From Xiphydria camelus (lineage: Eukaryota; Arthropoda; Insecta; Hymenoptera; Xiphydriidae), in the NCBI GenBank assembly GCA_963678675.1, contig OY783191.1, positions 24,572,955 to 24,636,954 of the forward strand: a DNA stretch of 64,000 bases. Reading direction: 5' to 3'. The notes under the pieces were generated by a model. The model was not told the origin of the DNA, ran no database searches, and saw only the letters and a program-made list of their open reading frames with translations. Positions 30,077 to 41,571 of this stretch are shown in pieces. The position numbers and the translations under genes are program-made. Numbering within the stretch: position 1 is the first letter of the stretch; the number at the start of each line of letters is the position of its first letter.

Positions 30077-33000
30077 TCATCTAAAATCACGGCGGTTGCG
30101 TCCGGCAGCCTCTCTAGTCCTCTCGGCCTCCTTCTTCTTAGTCAAGACCGACTTAGCGAAGTGGGCCACTACAAACCAACTCTCCTTGCTTGCGAGCATG
30201 CAAGGGAGTAAGCGTACCCACGTTACAGGGTCGCCCGCAAGGGTGCGCAGCGCCTCCCTCTCCTGATACCAGGCAGGGCACTCACTCAGGGTGTGTTCGG
30301 CAGAGTCGAACTCCTCAACGCAATGGTGGCATCGGGGAGACCCTTCCCGGTTAATCCTGAAAAGGAACTCCCCGAAACAACCATGTCCACCCATGAGTTG
30401 CGTCAGATGGAATGACATCCACCCATGTTTACGGTCTAGCCACCTGTCAAAAACGGGCAGGATGGCATTGCGCACCCTCGCACCCGGGAGGTTCTCCCCC
30501 TCTAACGTAATCCGCCATTGTACTCGAGTGAGCGCTTTCGCCGCTCTCACAATCTCGCGCTTACTCTCCGGCAAGACCTCCCCCTGATCCCGCAAAACCT
30601 GCACCCGGTCGTGGACCCGGCGAAGGCATTCCGCCAGAAGATGAAGCGGAGGTATCCGCGCCAGCAACAGGGTCGCCTCCAGGGAGAGCGAGCGATATGC
30701 CCGGATCACCCTGAGGGCCATCCGGCGCTGAACGGCCAGCAACGGACCCCGGTAGGTTTGGTAGCCACTCAGGCGATGACTCCATAGCGGGGCGCCATAG
30801 AGCATCACCGAGTGGACTACATTGGCATAAAGACGCCTCCTCTTCTCCCCGGGCCCGCCCAGGTTGGGAAGCACCGTCCACAAAGTGCTAACGACTTTCT
30901 CAGCCTTAGCCCTGATATACTCGAAGTGGGGTCGAAAGGACAGGGACCTGTCGAAGTACACCTCAAGATACTTCATCGAGGGCTGCACAGGGATCATCTC
31001 CCCGCCAACGAAAACTGTAAGCCCTTCTAAACGGGCCGCCGCACCAAACCACATAGCCACGGTTTTCGAGGGGGCTATTTTTAGTTCAAGTTCGCGGATA
31101 CGATGAGCTACCGCTCCCACCTGTCTCGCGGCCAAAAGTGCAGCACTTCTGGGATCCCGACAACGGGCCAAGATCAGCGTGTCGTCCGCATAGGCGACCA
31201 CCTTACACCCATGAAGGACTTCCGCATCGAGGACGTAGTCATAGGCGATGTTCCACAGAAGAGGCCCCAAAACGGAGCCCTGCGAAACACCGGCCCGGAC
31301 ATCACAGGTGTGCACTTCACCATCCTCCCCCAGGAACCTGATGGTACGTTTGCTGAGGTAGTCCCGGACTATGGTAACGAGATAGGAGGGCAACCCCTTA
31401 CTCTCCATCTGAGCAATAATGCTCCCCCACGGTAGCGTGTTGAAGGCGTTCTGGATGTCGATTGCGACTGCCAGAACGACCTTCCCCACCTCTCTAGTCT
31501 CTTCCGCAAAGCCCTTGACCACGAACATAGCGTCCAGGGTAGAGAGCCTTGGCCGAAAACCAAACTGGCTACTAGAAAGCCCACGCCCGGGGAAGCTGTT
31601 AAGGCTCCCCTGGATCCTGAACACTACAATTCTCTCCAGGCCCTTGCCAACATCGTCTATTAAGCAGATTGGCCTAAATTTGCCCTTGCTTTCCTCGCCG
31701 GATCCTTTAGGAATGAGAACCAGCGCGCTGGAAATCGTCCGACCCGGAGACACCTCTTATAGATCTTGGCCAGCTCATCTAGGGCCTCCTCCGTAGCGGA
31801 GTACCACCACCCAGCCCGGATTCCATCCGGCCCTGGAGCCGAAGACCTTGCCTTCTTCCCGACAAGCGCCCTCCTCACCGCGAGCGCGTTCAGGTGAAGG
31901 TCTCCATCGTCTCCACCTGGGAGAGGAGGTGGGGGGTCCCGTCCTACATTTGGTGATGTCCCGTCTGTTGTTCTAGGGAAGAGCCTACTGATCACCTTGT
32001 AGGCCTCCTCTAGAGGCATCGTTTCGGTTGCCGAGGGGCACTGACCCGGAGCTTCCCCATAACGATCTTGTAGGCCCGACCCCAAGGGTCGATATCGAGA
32101 TCGTTGACCAATTGGGCCCATGCTAACGCGCGGGCACGGCATATTTCCTTTCGGAATGCCTGGCGTCTTCCCTTGAGTTCGTCACGGAGAGCTCCAACGG
32201 CTTCTGGGTCCGTAGAACGCCGGCGGTTTGTGCGTTGCAGTTTGCTTCGTGTCTTTATGCACGACCGTGTGAGCGCCGCGAGTAGGGGGGCCACCAATAG
32301 GTGTTCCTCGAATGCGTTGACGCCCGAGCTCGGGAGGCCGCAATATCGCAAGCCTGCGTGACAATTTCGACCAGTCGTTGAGCCCATTCGTCGACTGACC
32401 GGTCTGAAGCCACGTTCAGGGAGTCCGGTCTCCAGAAACCCACAGCCAAGGCCGCTCCAAACATGTCCGGGTCGAAGGACGCCTTGGACCATCGAGGGCA
32501 GAGGTCCGATCTCCTCAACCGGACTTCCCTACCACCGACAGGCCAGCAAGGCGGCGCCATAGTGTAAACGATATATCGGTGATCCGAGAGCGACTCAACG
32601 CGGTCGCCCTCTAGCACCCTCCAGCCTGTAATACGACGGCACAGGGTCCGGGAGGCCCACGTCAGGTCGACGACCGAGGACCCCGCCGCACGGACGCACG
32701 TAGGGGCTGTGCCCACATTGACGAGAGCCAGATCCAGCTCCGCCATGAGGTCCAAGATCCTCTCGCCACGGGCGTTGGTGTCTCGGCATCCCCACGAACG
32801 CGACCTGCCGTTAGAGTCTCCGGCAATCAGGAGGGGAACCCCCCTGCGCCGGCCGACTTCGCTCTTTAGTTCGCCAAGAGCCTCTTCGTATTCCCTAAGG
32901 TGGAGATTGGGGGAGAAATAGCAGGCTATAATCACCGCTCCTCCGCATGTTACGACCACGAATCCCCGCCCTCTATGTCGTAGTATACAGGGGAGGAGAG

Positions 33001-33181
33001 CCGTGTCCCGCCAGGATATTGCCGCGAGGGCCGTTCGGTCCGGGTCCCAGTATGTGGAATCCGGGATGTGATGTGGCTTTGAAAGGATAGCCAGGTCCAC
33101 CCCCCACTCCCGCATGTGCTGGATGTACACATCCTGCGCCCCAGAACTGCGGTTTAGGTTGACCTGGACTACCTTAGCCAT
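30077..33181 (-). pseudogene. R1-clade ORF2, endonuclease and reverse transcriptase (three frameshifts)
   Basis: It starts ATG at 33181. Endonuclease: VVQVNLNRSSGAQD, LLIAGDSNGRSRSWGC (GDSN in place of the usual GDFN), TCVRAAGSSVVDLTWAS, LSDHRYIVY. Reading then changes frame near 32340, near 32040 and near 31730. RT: KARSSAPGPDGI, FRPICLIDDVGKGLERI, GFRPRLSTLDA, AGVSQGSVLGPLLWN and catalytic VVAYADDTLIL (31176-31200). After RT comes the R1-typical region and a C-terminal zinc-like CHHCVEEFDSAEHTLSEC. It ends at 30077. The long uninterrupted RT frame suggests moderate age. Confidence 0.88.
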
Positions 33182-35374
33182 TGCGAGGGCCTTTGGTGTC
33201 AGGTCTCCGACCCTGGGATGTTGCCGGCAGCGAAGGGCACAAAGCGCTCGTCATTCGGTGGTTATATGGCTTCCCAGACCCGTAGCACACAACACACCTC
33301 GCCTCAAAAGTGCAGTCACCCGCCGTGTGGTCCTGCGTACCACAGTTGAAACAGGTTCCTCTCCTGTCGATGGGGTCTGGGCAGACGGCCCGCACATGGC
33401 CATACCCCCAGCACTTGAAGCAATGGAGGGGCCCGCGCGGCCAAGAGTTCGATCCTGGAGACCGTCCACCCGATCCTCATTTTGCCTGCTGTACCGGCCT
33501 TCACCGCCGCCTCAACCGGCAGTTTTGCCCAGGTCATAAATAAACCACGCCTCATGGGCTTTATCGCCCCGACCCTAATTTCCTCCGGGGCGCACCTCGC
33601 AACCCGGCTGACTGCCATCGTTACAGCCTCCGGGGAGGCCGAGTCATCCAGTTCCAAGATACGGACCTCCGCCAATTTGGTGGGGGCCCGCACCCTGGCC
33701 CTGTCGCCAAAAACGTTCCCCAGCTGCTCCGCGAGGAGTCTCGCCTTGCTATGGGCCTCGTCGCCTTTGATGGTAATCTTTACCGCCTTGGTTTGAGCCT
33801 TGGTAATTTTCGGCTCGTCGATACCAAACTCCTCCAGGCTGATCTTTTCCTGGGCTTCCAAGATCGCGGATTTGTATGAGAATTCCTCCCCCTTCCCAGT
33901 AATCGTTACGACCGCCGACCGCGGGATCCTCCGGCTGGCCCCCCGAATGGGAGTGCCAGCAGAAGGGCCCGCAGTCGTGGCCGTGGGCTGCGTCACCTCA
34001 TTCCTCGTCCCCTGGGCCGCCTTCGCAGCCCTCCTTTTTATCTTCTTTTTCTGGCTTGAGGATAGCACCTCTCGCCAGACGTCCTCCCCCGCAGAAGGTC
34101 CCTCAAGCGCCGGGAACGTGGACGGACCCGGAAGGATGGGTCGGTCTAACGCCTCATCCCTCCTGATTTTGGCAGCTCTCGGCTGCATCCCGCAACACTT
34201 CCCCCGGTTTCGGTCGGTCCCCAGGGGCTAGCCGAACCCAGGAGGATTTCCTCGCGGAGGGCGATCAACGTGTTGATCTGCTGATCGACCCTCTTCAATT
34301 GGATGGCTATCTCCAATCTTTGCGTCGCTTGTCGGCCGGCCAGTGAAAACGGCCCTGGCATAGAGTCCCCTATTGGGGTCTTAACTGCCGCACTGTAACC
34401 GGTTACAGGAGAGAGCTGCGGTGGGAGCGGAGAAGCCGTCACCGCTTTCCCCTTACCCTTCCCAGCGTCCTGAACACTTTTCCCCTAACTGCCGAGGCCC
34501 TTCCCACCACGGGGGCGGGGGAGGGCATCTCGACCGTGCCCTCAGTCTCTGAGTCCGTACGAACACTGCGGGATCTCTTCCTCGGCGGAGACTTCGGGGG
34601 TACACGAGACGATCGGGCCTCGCGCATCTCCTCCCGCAGCTGCTCGTTCGTCCTCTCTGCCTCAGCTAGCCGACGGGAGAGTTCCTCGTTACGCGATCGG
34701 AGAAGGGCAGGGTCTCCCTTCTCGATTGCGCGCTCGACCAGGGCTGCTAACCCCTGGCCAATTCCCTCTTCGGCCAGCCTAAGCTGCTTCATCATGCCGC
34801 CTTTGAGGTTCTTACTCTTGGTCCGAACCTCCCCAATCACTTTAATCCATTGCCGCAGGAACTCCCCTACGACAACGGCGTCCATGCTCTGGAAACCTGG
34901 GAACCCGGCCTCAGCCCCAGATGTTTCCGTGGAGGATTGGTCTGTCACCTCCTCCTCCTCTTCGCGGCGTTGTTTAGCCGCCTTCGCACGGGTGCGGCGC
35001 GCAGCCACCTTTCCCTTTCCCTTTCCCTTAGGGGAAGGGGGCGGAAGCATCGGACAGCGCTCTTCTCCCTCCGAGCCAGAGGAAGCCAGTCGCTTGGTGA
35101 CCCTTGCTCCGGCCCTCCCCATCCCCAGAGGGGGCGAGTCGAGCTCCATCCCCACCTCACCTCCACGCATGGGAGTCCGGTCACCCGGCGCCTCCCTCTC
35201 CTCTAGGCCGGCCAGGACATCGTCCATTTCCGGCACCACCGCGGTACTACTCCCCCTACCTGGCGAGTTCCCTCGCGAGCTGGCCCGGGAGTTTCTCCCA
35301 GAGCCAGGCCTGTCGGATCTCTCCGTACGCCCCTCATCAGTTTTGTTGCTTGTTTGTTCCATTTGTGTTCCCAC
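33174..35374 (-). pseudogene. R1-clade ORF1, gag-like protein (frameshifted)
   Basis: A nucleic-acid-binding LINE protein. Segments: 35374-34439 (Ser/Gly/Arg-rich, basic, with coiled-coil-like SRRLAEAERTNEQLREEM), 34442-34146, 34188-33316 (conserved gag core EVRILELDDSASPEAVTMA and RVARCAPEEIRVGAIKP), then a frame change near 33400 into CCHC knuckles (CFNCGTQDHTAGDC, then CVVCYGSGKPYNH). The final TAA at 33174-33176 lies inside the ORF2 start: ATGGCTAA holds both the ORF2 ATG and the ORF1 stop. At least two frameshifts are needed to read it through. Confidence 0.8.
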
Positions 35375-35772
35375 GAGAACCTAGGGAAACCAAAGGTCCG
35401 CGACGGCAGAGCCCCGGTTACCGTCGTAAGGCCTACAGTACTGCGGGGTTCGGCCTGGTACCCCGCAGGCACCGTTCATGACACCACACTCTGGTGCCAC
35501 GCGGGTCCTCGGCACGGTTGCCCACACCTTGACCTTGAGCTCCCCCGTAAGGTCGGGGAGACACCGGTGGCCCCCCACCCCGCCACCCAGGGTGATCCCC
35601 CAACGGGGATCGGTCTGCTCTTAGCAGACTGCTCCCGTGGGTCGTCCTGGGCGTCCTCCCCGCCTCTTATTCAGAGGAGGGGAGGATTAAACCAGGGAAT
35701 CCAACGGCTCGCAGTCTGGGCCCCCCCACCACGTCAAGGTGGCCGACCACGGGGGGGTCTTCGGTTGCACCT

Positions 35773-36124
35773 GTACGAGATGACATGTCAGAAAATCGTG
35801 AGTCTTCATGAAAATCTGCTAACCTGCTCGTTCTACAGTAATACTTAATATCACTGGAAGTTGAAGCAACAGTTATTATCAAAAATCGAATACCGATTTT
35901 TAAACTCTTGGGGAATCTCATCGAAGTGACCCGAATGATTATTTCTTATCACTTCTACACATTATTAATCATTATTTATAAATTAACGATTTCGAGGTAT
36001 CTGTCAGATATCTATGCACTGTCTATATCTAGATTTCAACCATGTTTATACCAATTATAGACATCTTTTAGATGTCTGACAGATATCTTTTACTACTTGG
36101 GTATGGCCCGTTTTCACCATCTCC
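35773..36124. other. LINE flank and partial foldback arm
   Basis: 35773-35990 has no recognised content and may be host sequence. 35993-36103 matches one arm of the foldback at 37127-37625 (GATGTCTGACAGATATC, TACTTGGGTATGGC), so it is a solo or truncated arm. Confidence 0.55.
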
Positions 36125-36345
36125 ATTTCCTCTTTCGTCATATTATACTACGAGCCAATTAATTATTATTCTCGTGATATTTTGAAAGGGATTTATAAAC
36201 TAGAGAGCCCTTACATTTTTCACTTTGCCTTAGTATTTTGGAGAAATAAAACATACCGCTTTCAAATTTACAGGCCATCGGATTTTTCTTATATTTTGGT
36301 CGTCTACAGAAATCCATGTAGACATTTTACCTTTAACTCTCAGTA
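36125..36345. repeat. Dispersed repeat Q, copy 2
   Basis: It shares AAACTAGAGAGCCCTTACAT, CAGGCCATCGGATTTTTC and TTTTGGTCGTCTACAG with the copies at 8720, 37640 and 63620. No coding content. Confidence 0.65.
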
Positions 36346-36349
36346 TACA

Positions 36350-36745
36350 GTATGTCCCGTGGATAACGCAAGTATTTGAATTTCCCTGACATTTGACTTT
36401 GGTAGTGCTTGGAACGGTGCTGTAGTTAGAATTGGCTTCAGAAGAGTGCGCTGCGTTCTTACGAGCCGTGTTTCGAGAGCGAAAAGTGTAAAACGTCTGA
36501 TTTCCCGGGAACTGTCAATTCGGGAGATCGAAGCGTCTAACCTCGAAATTAACTGAATTTGTAAATAATGGTAAATAATGTGTAGAAGTGATGAGAAATA
36601 ATCATACAGGTTTCGGAAACACGGGTCGTAAGTATGCAGCGCACCCTTCTGAAGCCAACTCTAACTACAGCACCGTTCCAAGCACTACCAAAGTCAAATG
36701 TGGGGGAAATTCAAATACTTGCGTTATCCACGGGACATACTGTAC
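36350..36745. repeat. Foldback repeat with arms of about 110 bp
   Basis: CAGTATGTCCCGTGGATAAC at 36348 pairs with GTTATCCACGGGACATACTG near 36723-36742. The stem continues through TTTGGTAGTGCTTGGAACGG and its complement. The spacer has the dispersed CTGTCAATTCGGGAGATCGA word near 36510. A partial repeat of the same material follows at 36745-37020. Confidence 0.75.
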
Positions 36746-37126
36746 TCTTCCAATGACTGTGACGAATTGTTTCATCACATGTAAAGATACCTGTCAATTC
36801 GGGAGATAGAAGCATCTAACCTCGAAATCGTTAATTTGTAAATAATGATCTATCGAATGTATTAATTCCTATATTATCGACTTCTATCGAATGTATTAAT
36901 CCTTATAATAGATGAAACACTTCGATCTCTTGAATTAACAGTTATCGAGAAATCAGCCGTTTGACACTTTTCGCTCTCACGCAGCACACACAGCGCACTC
37001 TTCTCAAGCCAACTCTAACTATAAAATTCTTGACCGTCGGTAAAGTTTCGGCAATGTCGGTATCTCTGCTTGTTTAATTTGGGACGATACATACGGTATT
37101 ATCGATTTCTGCCCTACATAGCTTTA

Positions 37127-37625
37127 CCCAAGTAGCAAAAGATATTTGTCAGACATCCACAAGGTGTCTATATGTATGTCTAATTAATGACATCTATATT
37201 TGGTATAAATGTGGTTGAAATCTAGATATAGACAGCGCGTAGATATCTGACAGATATCCCAAGTTGACAAGAATAGATATTCTATAGTAAATATAATGAT
37301 TGTTTAAAATTAAAAGTTAATACTATTAAATAAAATTAATTATAAAGCTCTATATTAGTCTTCTCGGCCTTTAATAAAAATAGAGAACGAGAAAACCCTC
37401 TAGAGCCTTGTAATTCATTTTTAAAAATATTATTAATGTTATATTTTATGAAATTATTATATTTACTACAGAATATCGATTCTTGTCAACTTAGGATATC
37501 TGTCAGACATCTATGCGCCGTCTATATCTAAATTTCAACCATGTTTATACCAAATATAGATGTCATTTTCTAGACATATAGACATCTTGTATATGTCTGA
37601 CAGATATCTTTTGCTACTTGGGTAT
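37127..37625. repeat. Foldback MITE with arms of about 150 bp
   Basis: ACCCAAGTAGCAAAAGATAT at 37127 pairs with ATATCTTTTGCTACTTGGGT near 37604-37623. The arms contain many palindromic words of the GTCTATAT / ATATAGAC type and TGTCAGACAT / ATGTCTGACA. The AT-rich spacer lies at about 37275-37475. One arm recurs at 35993-36103. Confidence 0.78.
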
Positions 37626-37639
37626 GGCTCGTTTTCGTA

Positions 37640-37850
37640 TTATACTACGAGCCAATTAATTATAATCACGTTACTTTTGATTTATTCTCGTTATATATTC
37701 AAAGGGATTGATAGACTAGAGAGCCCTTATATTTTTCACTTTGCCTTAGTATGGAGAATAAAACATACCGCTTTCGAATTTACAGGCCATCGGATTTTTC
37801 TTATATTTTCGTCGTCTACAGAAATTCATGTAGACATTTTACCTTTAAGG
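37640..37850. repeat. Dispersed repeat Q, copy 3
   Basis: It contains TAGACTAGAGAGCCCTTATA, GGCCATCGGATTTTTC and GTCGTCTACAGAAATTC. It adjoins the foldback at 37127-37625, as copy 2 adjoins that foldback's solo arm at 35993; the two modules may be parts of one larger repeat. Confidence 0.65.
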
Positions 37851-38511
37851 ATGAACCTGCGTGATTACATATAATAGTAAATGAGCTTTGTTAATTTTTT
37901 TTTATATTATTTAAGTTACATGTAAAGTGCATGTCAAATATCAAATCGATTCACTGCATATGAGCAAAGTTATAATGATTTTAAAAGTTGAAGTTTAACA
38001 CGGGCTCTTATGGCGTAATGATGAAAAGGTCGAATCAAACGAACTTAATGATAAAATAGCACAAAACGGAATAGTAAGTTTCTTATAATTTTACATAGTT
38101 TGAAAGATAAATATTTACGGAATATTTTGAATGCTTTTTTTTCAAGACTTACTACTTCGTTAAAAAGATATATGCAATTTTTATTCATGAAATGTATCCA
38201 GTCTCACCAAGAGGTCTGTAAATCCGGCAATGTCGTGTCCAATTACGTCACGACTGTCGATAACTTATCGAGGTTCGCATCACGCATTTGAAATGTAAAC
38301 AAAATTTAAGAAATTTAGGCAACGTTTCTAAAAATGAATGCATAAAATTAATTACGGAATAATGCATATCAATAGATATTTTTCACAAGTTTTCCTTTCC
38401 ATCTGAATCTTTGTGATATTTTTAATGAAAAACTTCACACGCGAATTGTAAAAGTGAGGTTTTCCTGCTGAACTGTCAACACGTTATGACCGCTTCCCGT
38501 GTATACTACCA
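37851..38511. other. AT-rich sequence without recognisable features
   Basis: No open frame of interest, no terminal repeats and no RNA signal were seen. It may be host intergenic DNA. Confidence 0.4.
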
Positions 38512-38695
38512 GGGGCCCTTTTCTCGAACTCGCTCGTGTCTTTGCGTGCGCGCATCTTGGCGAATGGACCAGTCGGGATCAAGTATTCCGTTGTGGTGGG
38601 GTTACGGACAACGGAATGCTTGATCTTGATTGGTCTATTCGCTGGGATGCGTGCGCACGGGGATGCGAGCGAGTTCGAGAAAGGGGCCCCAGTCT
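38512..38695. repeat. Hairpin repeat related to R
   Basis: GGGGCCCTTTTCTCGAACTC at 38512 pairs with GAGTTCGAGAAAGGGGCCCC ending near 38693. The inner stem includes GATCAAGTATTCCGTTGTGG and its complement, the same core as hairpin R at 9280. Confidence 0.78.
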
Positions 38696-39439
38696 TACCA
38701 ACCTGACTACCAAACAAAATTTTACGTTACGTTGCCACGATTTCCTCCCTCATATGATTTATTTTGTTTGAGACTTTTAGAAGTTTTAAAATAATAAACA
38801 ATTAATTATATCTTCGATAATTAGTTAATAATACTGTGCTAACAAATCACAGTTATTTTTATTGCAAAAATGCAAAATTTTGTTAGTTAACATTTTTCAG
38901 CGGACAGTTGGCGGATGGTACAGTGCGAGCATTTTGTAAAATTCATTTTTAATTGAAAATTTCGATTTAAGACATGTTTACAGTGGAAAAATTATTTCAG
39001 TTGTAACTTACGATACATATTCATTGTTTGACTCATATTGAACCATTTTTTAGTATGTAGAAATACTGAAAAAGAAACAATTTCTAAAAACTCTTTTTTG
39101 GACTAACTTTTGTTCAAACAGTAACTCCGGTTCATCCTTAACTCTAAGTACAGTATGTCCGATGGCATACTCCAACTTTGGAATTTCCCTTATATTTGGC
39201 CGGAAGTAGTTGGGTCGGTCCTCTAGTCATTCATAGTTAGAATTAGTCTTACGAGCCGAGCGAAAAGTGTTAAACGTCTGATCTCCCTGTAGCTGTCAAT
39301 TCGGGAGGTCGAACCATCTAACCTAGAAATCGTTAATTTATAAATAATAATGTGCCAACAGCGTGCTCCGTTACGTACGTATACTTTCTTAATTTCTACG
39401 TTGAGTAAGTTCGGTATATTTTAAATAGTGAAACTGCAA
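38696..39439. other. Repeat debris, no gene
   Basis: 38720-39120 is AT-rich with no recognised feature. 39125-39340 carries TACAGTATGTCC-like and CTGTCAATTCGGGAGGTCGA words shared with 9460, 36510 and 36786. Confidence 0.4.
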
Positions 39440-39796
39440 ATGATTGTTATTTACAATTTGTTACAGATCGTATGCGAACCCGAGGGGATTTCTTTCGAAC
39501 AAGGGATCATCCACTTGTTGTTTCAAGAACCAGTTGCATTAGTTCATTCGGCGAGCTGGATCTGCTGTCTCTAGTGCATGGACGTGTGCCACTTTAAATG
39601 GATATTTTGTAATTTCCATCGTTACATCAGAGGCGAAGAAGAGATGAAATAGAAGTGAGGTACATGTACACTTCACGTTTGATAGGTTGGTATATAAATT
39701 GGAACTTCTGATAGTATAATACGAAAGAGGAAATATATCGATAAAGAAAAAATAATAATAAAGTAGTTACTACATTATTGTAATCCAATTCTATTG

Positions 39797-39991
39797 TGTA
39801 GTATATGCGCGCACGATAGTATGCGCGTAGCGGCATGAGGGCGCTCGCGGCTCTCCTGCGCACTCTCCGCATGCTCGCCGACTCGAGCGCAGACGCGTGG
39901 TATAGGATTAGGTGTATGGAATAAACCTAGGTTAAGTTCACTAAGAGTCTTGTCATTTATATCCACGGCCTAAATATCCAAATACATAGCA
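39797..39991 (+). repeat. 5' LTR of the defective Gypsy element
   Basis: Begins TGTAGTATATGCGCGCACG and ends AATACATAGCA. AATAAA is at 39920-39925. It differs from the 3' LTR at about four sites (for example GCAGACGCG versus GCACACGCG). Confidence 0.92.
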
Positions 39992-40007
39992 ATTGGCGAC
40001 GAGGATT
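39992..40007 (+). promoter_or_regulatory. Primer-binding site, tRNA-Ser type
   Basis: TGGCGACGAGGATT at 39994-40007, three bases after the LTR. Same motif and offset as in the element at 24645, complementary to the expected 3' end of tRNA-Ser(GCU). Confidence 0.7.
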
Positions 40008-40299
40008 CGAAACTCGAGAGAAGAAAACGTGTATGCACGGGGGTTACGGTAACGCGAGTGCAGTCCGACGAGGGAAAAGCCGCGACGAACGGCCGGGACT
40101 GAACAGTGAGGTTATAGTGCGTGACGGGAGAGTCATTCTGAGTGCACGCACGTGTGGCACAAGTGATACGTGAAGCAATTCGTATGCGTTTGTGCAGCGG
40201 TTAGGCATATGAACGGTACGTGTGTGCAGTGCGCGCGAGAATAAGCCGATCATATTGCAAGTGTTGTCTTGTGCGACGTATTTCGATGAACGAGAGCCG

Positions 40300-41571
40300 A
40301 TGCCCGACGCCGAGGACAAAGCGAAGCAGCCATTAACGCTCAACGAAGTATATCATCTCCCTAAGCAAAGTATCATTGCCGAGCTGAGGAAACGAGGCGT
40401 CGAGGTAGACGAAGGGATTAGTCGTGACATTCTACGCAAACAGCTCGCGGGAATAGTGCGAGCGGAGCTGGAATCGAAGGACGCCGACACAAAGGGCGAG
40501 ACCGACCAAGGGCAAGAGAGGTCGACGGGACAAAATCCGGCACGTGCGCAACAATTTAGTATCGATAAGGCAGAAACCAGCGGTTTAGAGGATAACGACG
40601 TATGCGAAAGCGACGGCAGCAGCGACGAAAGCAGCATGTCGAACAAAACGAAGTTACACTTTCACCTCAAGACAGACGACTGGGACGCGTTCTCAGAGAG
40701 GTTAGAAATCCACTTTCTGGTAAAAAGATTTGACGAAGACAAAATGAAGGCTGCTACGTTACTAACCCACTTCGACGAGGAGGCGTACATACTTATCCGA
40801 AATTTGTGTGCGCCACATAAGCCAGCCACAAAATCGTATGCCGACTTAGTAAAGTTAATGTCACAGCACCTCAATCCCAAACCATCGGAAGTGATGGAGA
40901 GGTGTAAGTTTAACAGCGCCAAGCAAGGAGCGAATGAATCGGTGGCCGACTTCGCAGCTCGATTGCGGAAATTGTCCCTGTACTGCGACTTTGCGGACCT
41001 GAAAGTGGCTCTTCGGGATCAATTTGTATGTGGCATACATGACGAACAGACGAGAATCGAATTATTCAAACTATCTAATCTCACGTTTGATGCGGCGCTC
41101 AAGGAAGCAGTGGCACGAGAAAGTGCGACGAAAGATGCAGCAGGAGCCGTACGAACCCTAGCGGGTAAGTCCCAGAAAGAAGAAATCTTCGCCATGAGTT
41201 ATACGGAGAAAGGAAAGGGGTGGAAAAACCAGAAGGGGCGAGATAAGGAGTCTGAGAGCTCCAGGGAAATCGATCCGATCAGTGCGAGCCGAGGGACACC
41301 GGAAAATACAAGCAGAGGACGGAGTTTTTTCTGTTGCGATAAGCTCGGACACATGGCCAGAGATTGCAGACACCGAGAGACGACGTGCAACTTCTGCAAG
41401 AAAAAGGGGCATCTAGCGAACGTCTGTTTCAAGAAGAGGCGAGCGGACAACAAATTTTTGCAGACCACGGATGGCGAGTCCCAGAGCAGCGGTGACACGA
41501 CACAGGCAGGCATTTTTCCGAATTTTATACGCTTCGCAAGAAAAACGATGAAACGAAATCTGCATTGTTAA
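40300..41571 (+). CDS. Gypsy Gag protein (second element)
   Basis: A nucleocapsid/capsid precursor. ATG at 40300 is chosen over the upstream start at 40222 because from there the protein aligns with the other element's Gag (IIAELRKRG, DILRKQLAG). The capsid-like region (40650-41150) includes LNPKPSEVMERCKFNSAKQG. Two CCHC knuckles lie near 41333-41430 (CDKLGHMARDC after a Cys-Cys start, and CNFCKKKGHLANVC). The frame ends TGCATTGTTAA at 41571, just after a break that puts protease in another frame. In the younger element Gag and protease are continuous, so this break looks like a mutation rather than programmed shifting. Confidence 0.85.
   Translation: MPDAEDKAKQPLTLNEVYHLPKQSIIAELRKRGVEVDEGISRDILRKQLAGIVRAELESKDADTKGETDQGQERSTGQNPARAQQFSIDKAETSGLEDNDVCESDGSSDESSMSNKTKLHFHLKTDDWDAFSERLEIHFLVKRFDEDKMKAATLLTHFDEEAYILIRNLCAPHKPATKSYADLVKLMSQHLNPKPSEVMERCKFNSAKQGANESVADFAARLRKLSLYCDFADLKVALRDQFVCGIHDEQTRIELFKLSNLTFDAALKEAVARESATKDAAGAVRTLAGKSQKEEIFAMSYTEKGKGWKNQKGRDKESESSREIDPISASRGTPENTSRGRSFFCCDKLGHMARDCRHRETTCNFCKKKGHLANVCFKKRRADNKFLQTTDGESQSSGDTTQAGIFPNFIRFARKTMKRNLHC

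Larger units (their letters stand above)
29434..35757 (-). mobile_element. R1-clade non-LTR retrotransposon (LINE), essentially full length
   Basis: A minus-strand LINE of about 6.3 kb. The 3' end is a T-rich tract at 29433-29450 and the 5' end is at 35757. A 15-bp target duplication TCTTCGGTTGCACCT lies at 29419-29433 and 35758-35772. The GC-rich interior contrasts with AT-rich flanks. ORF1 (33174-35374) and ORF2 (30077-33181) are both recognisable but frameshifted. The target does not match the 28S rDNA R1 site, so this is a member of the clade outside rDNA. Confidence 0.9.

Noticed and set aside
34536..35384. Plus-strand frame of 282 codons opposite R1 ORF1
   Set aside because: Antisense shadow of the GC-rich minus-strand ORF1, which has recognisable LINE features in the right order.
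29434..35757. rDNA-specific R1 insertion
   Set aside because: The flanks TCTTCGGTTGCACCT do not match the 28S target and no rRNA sequence surrounds the element.
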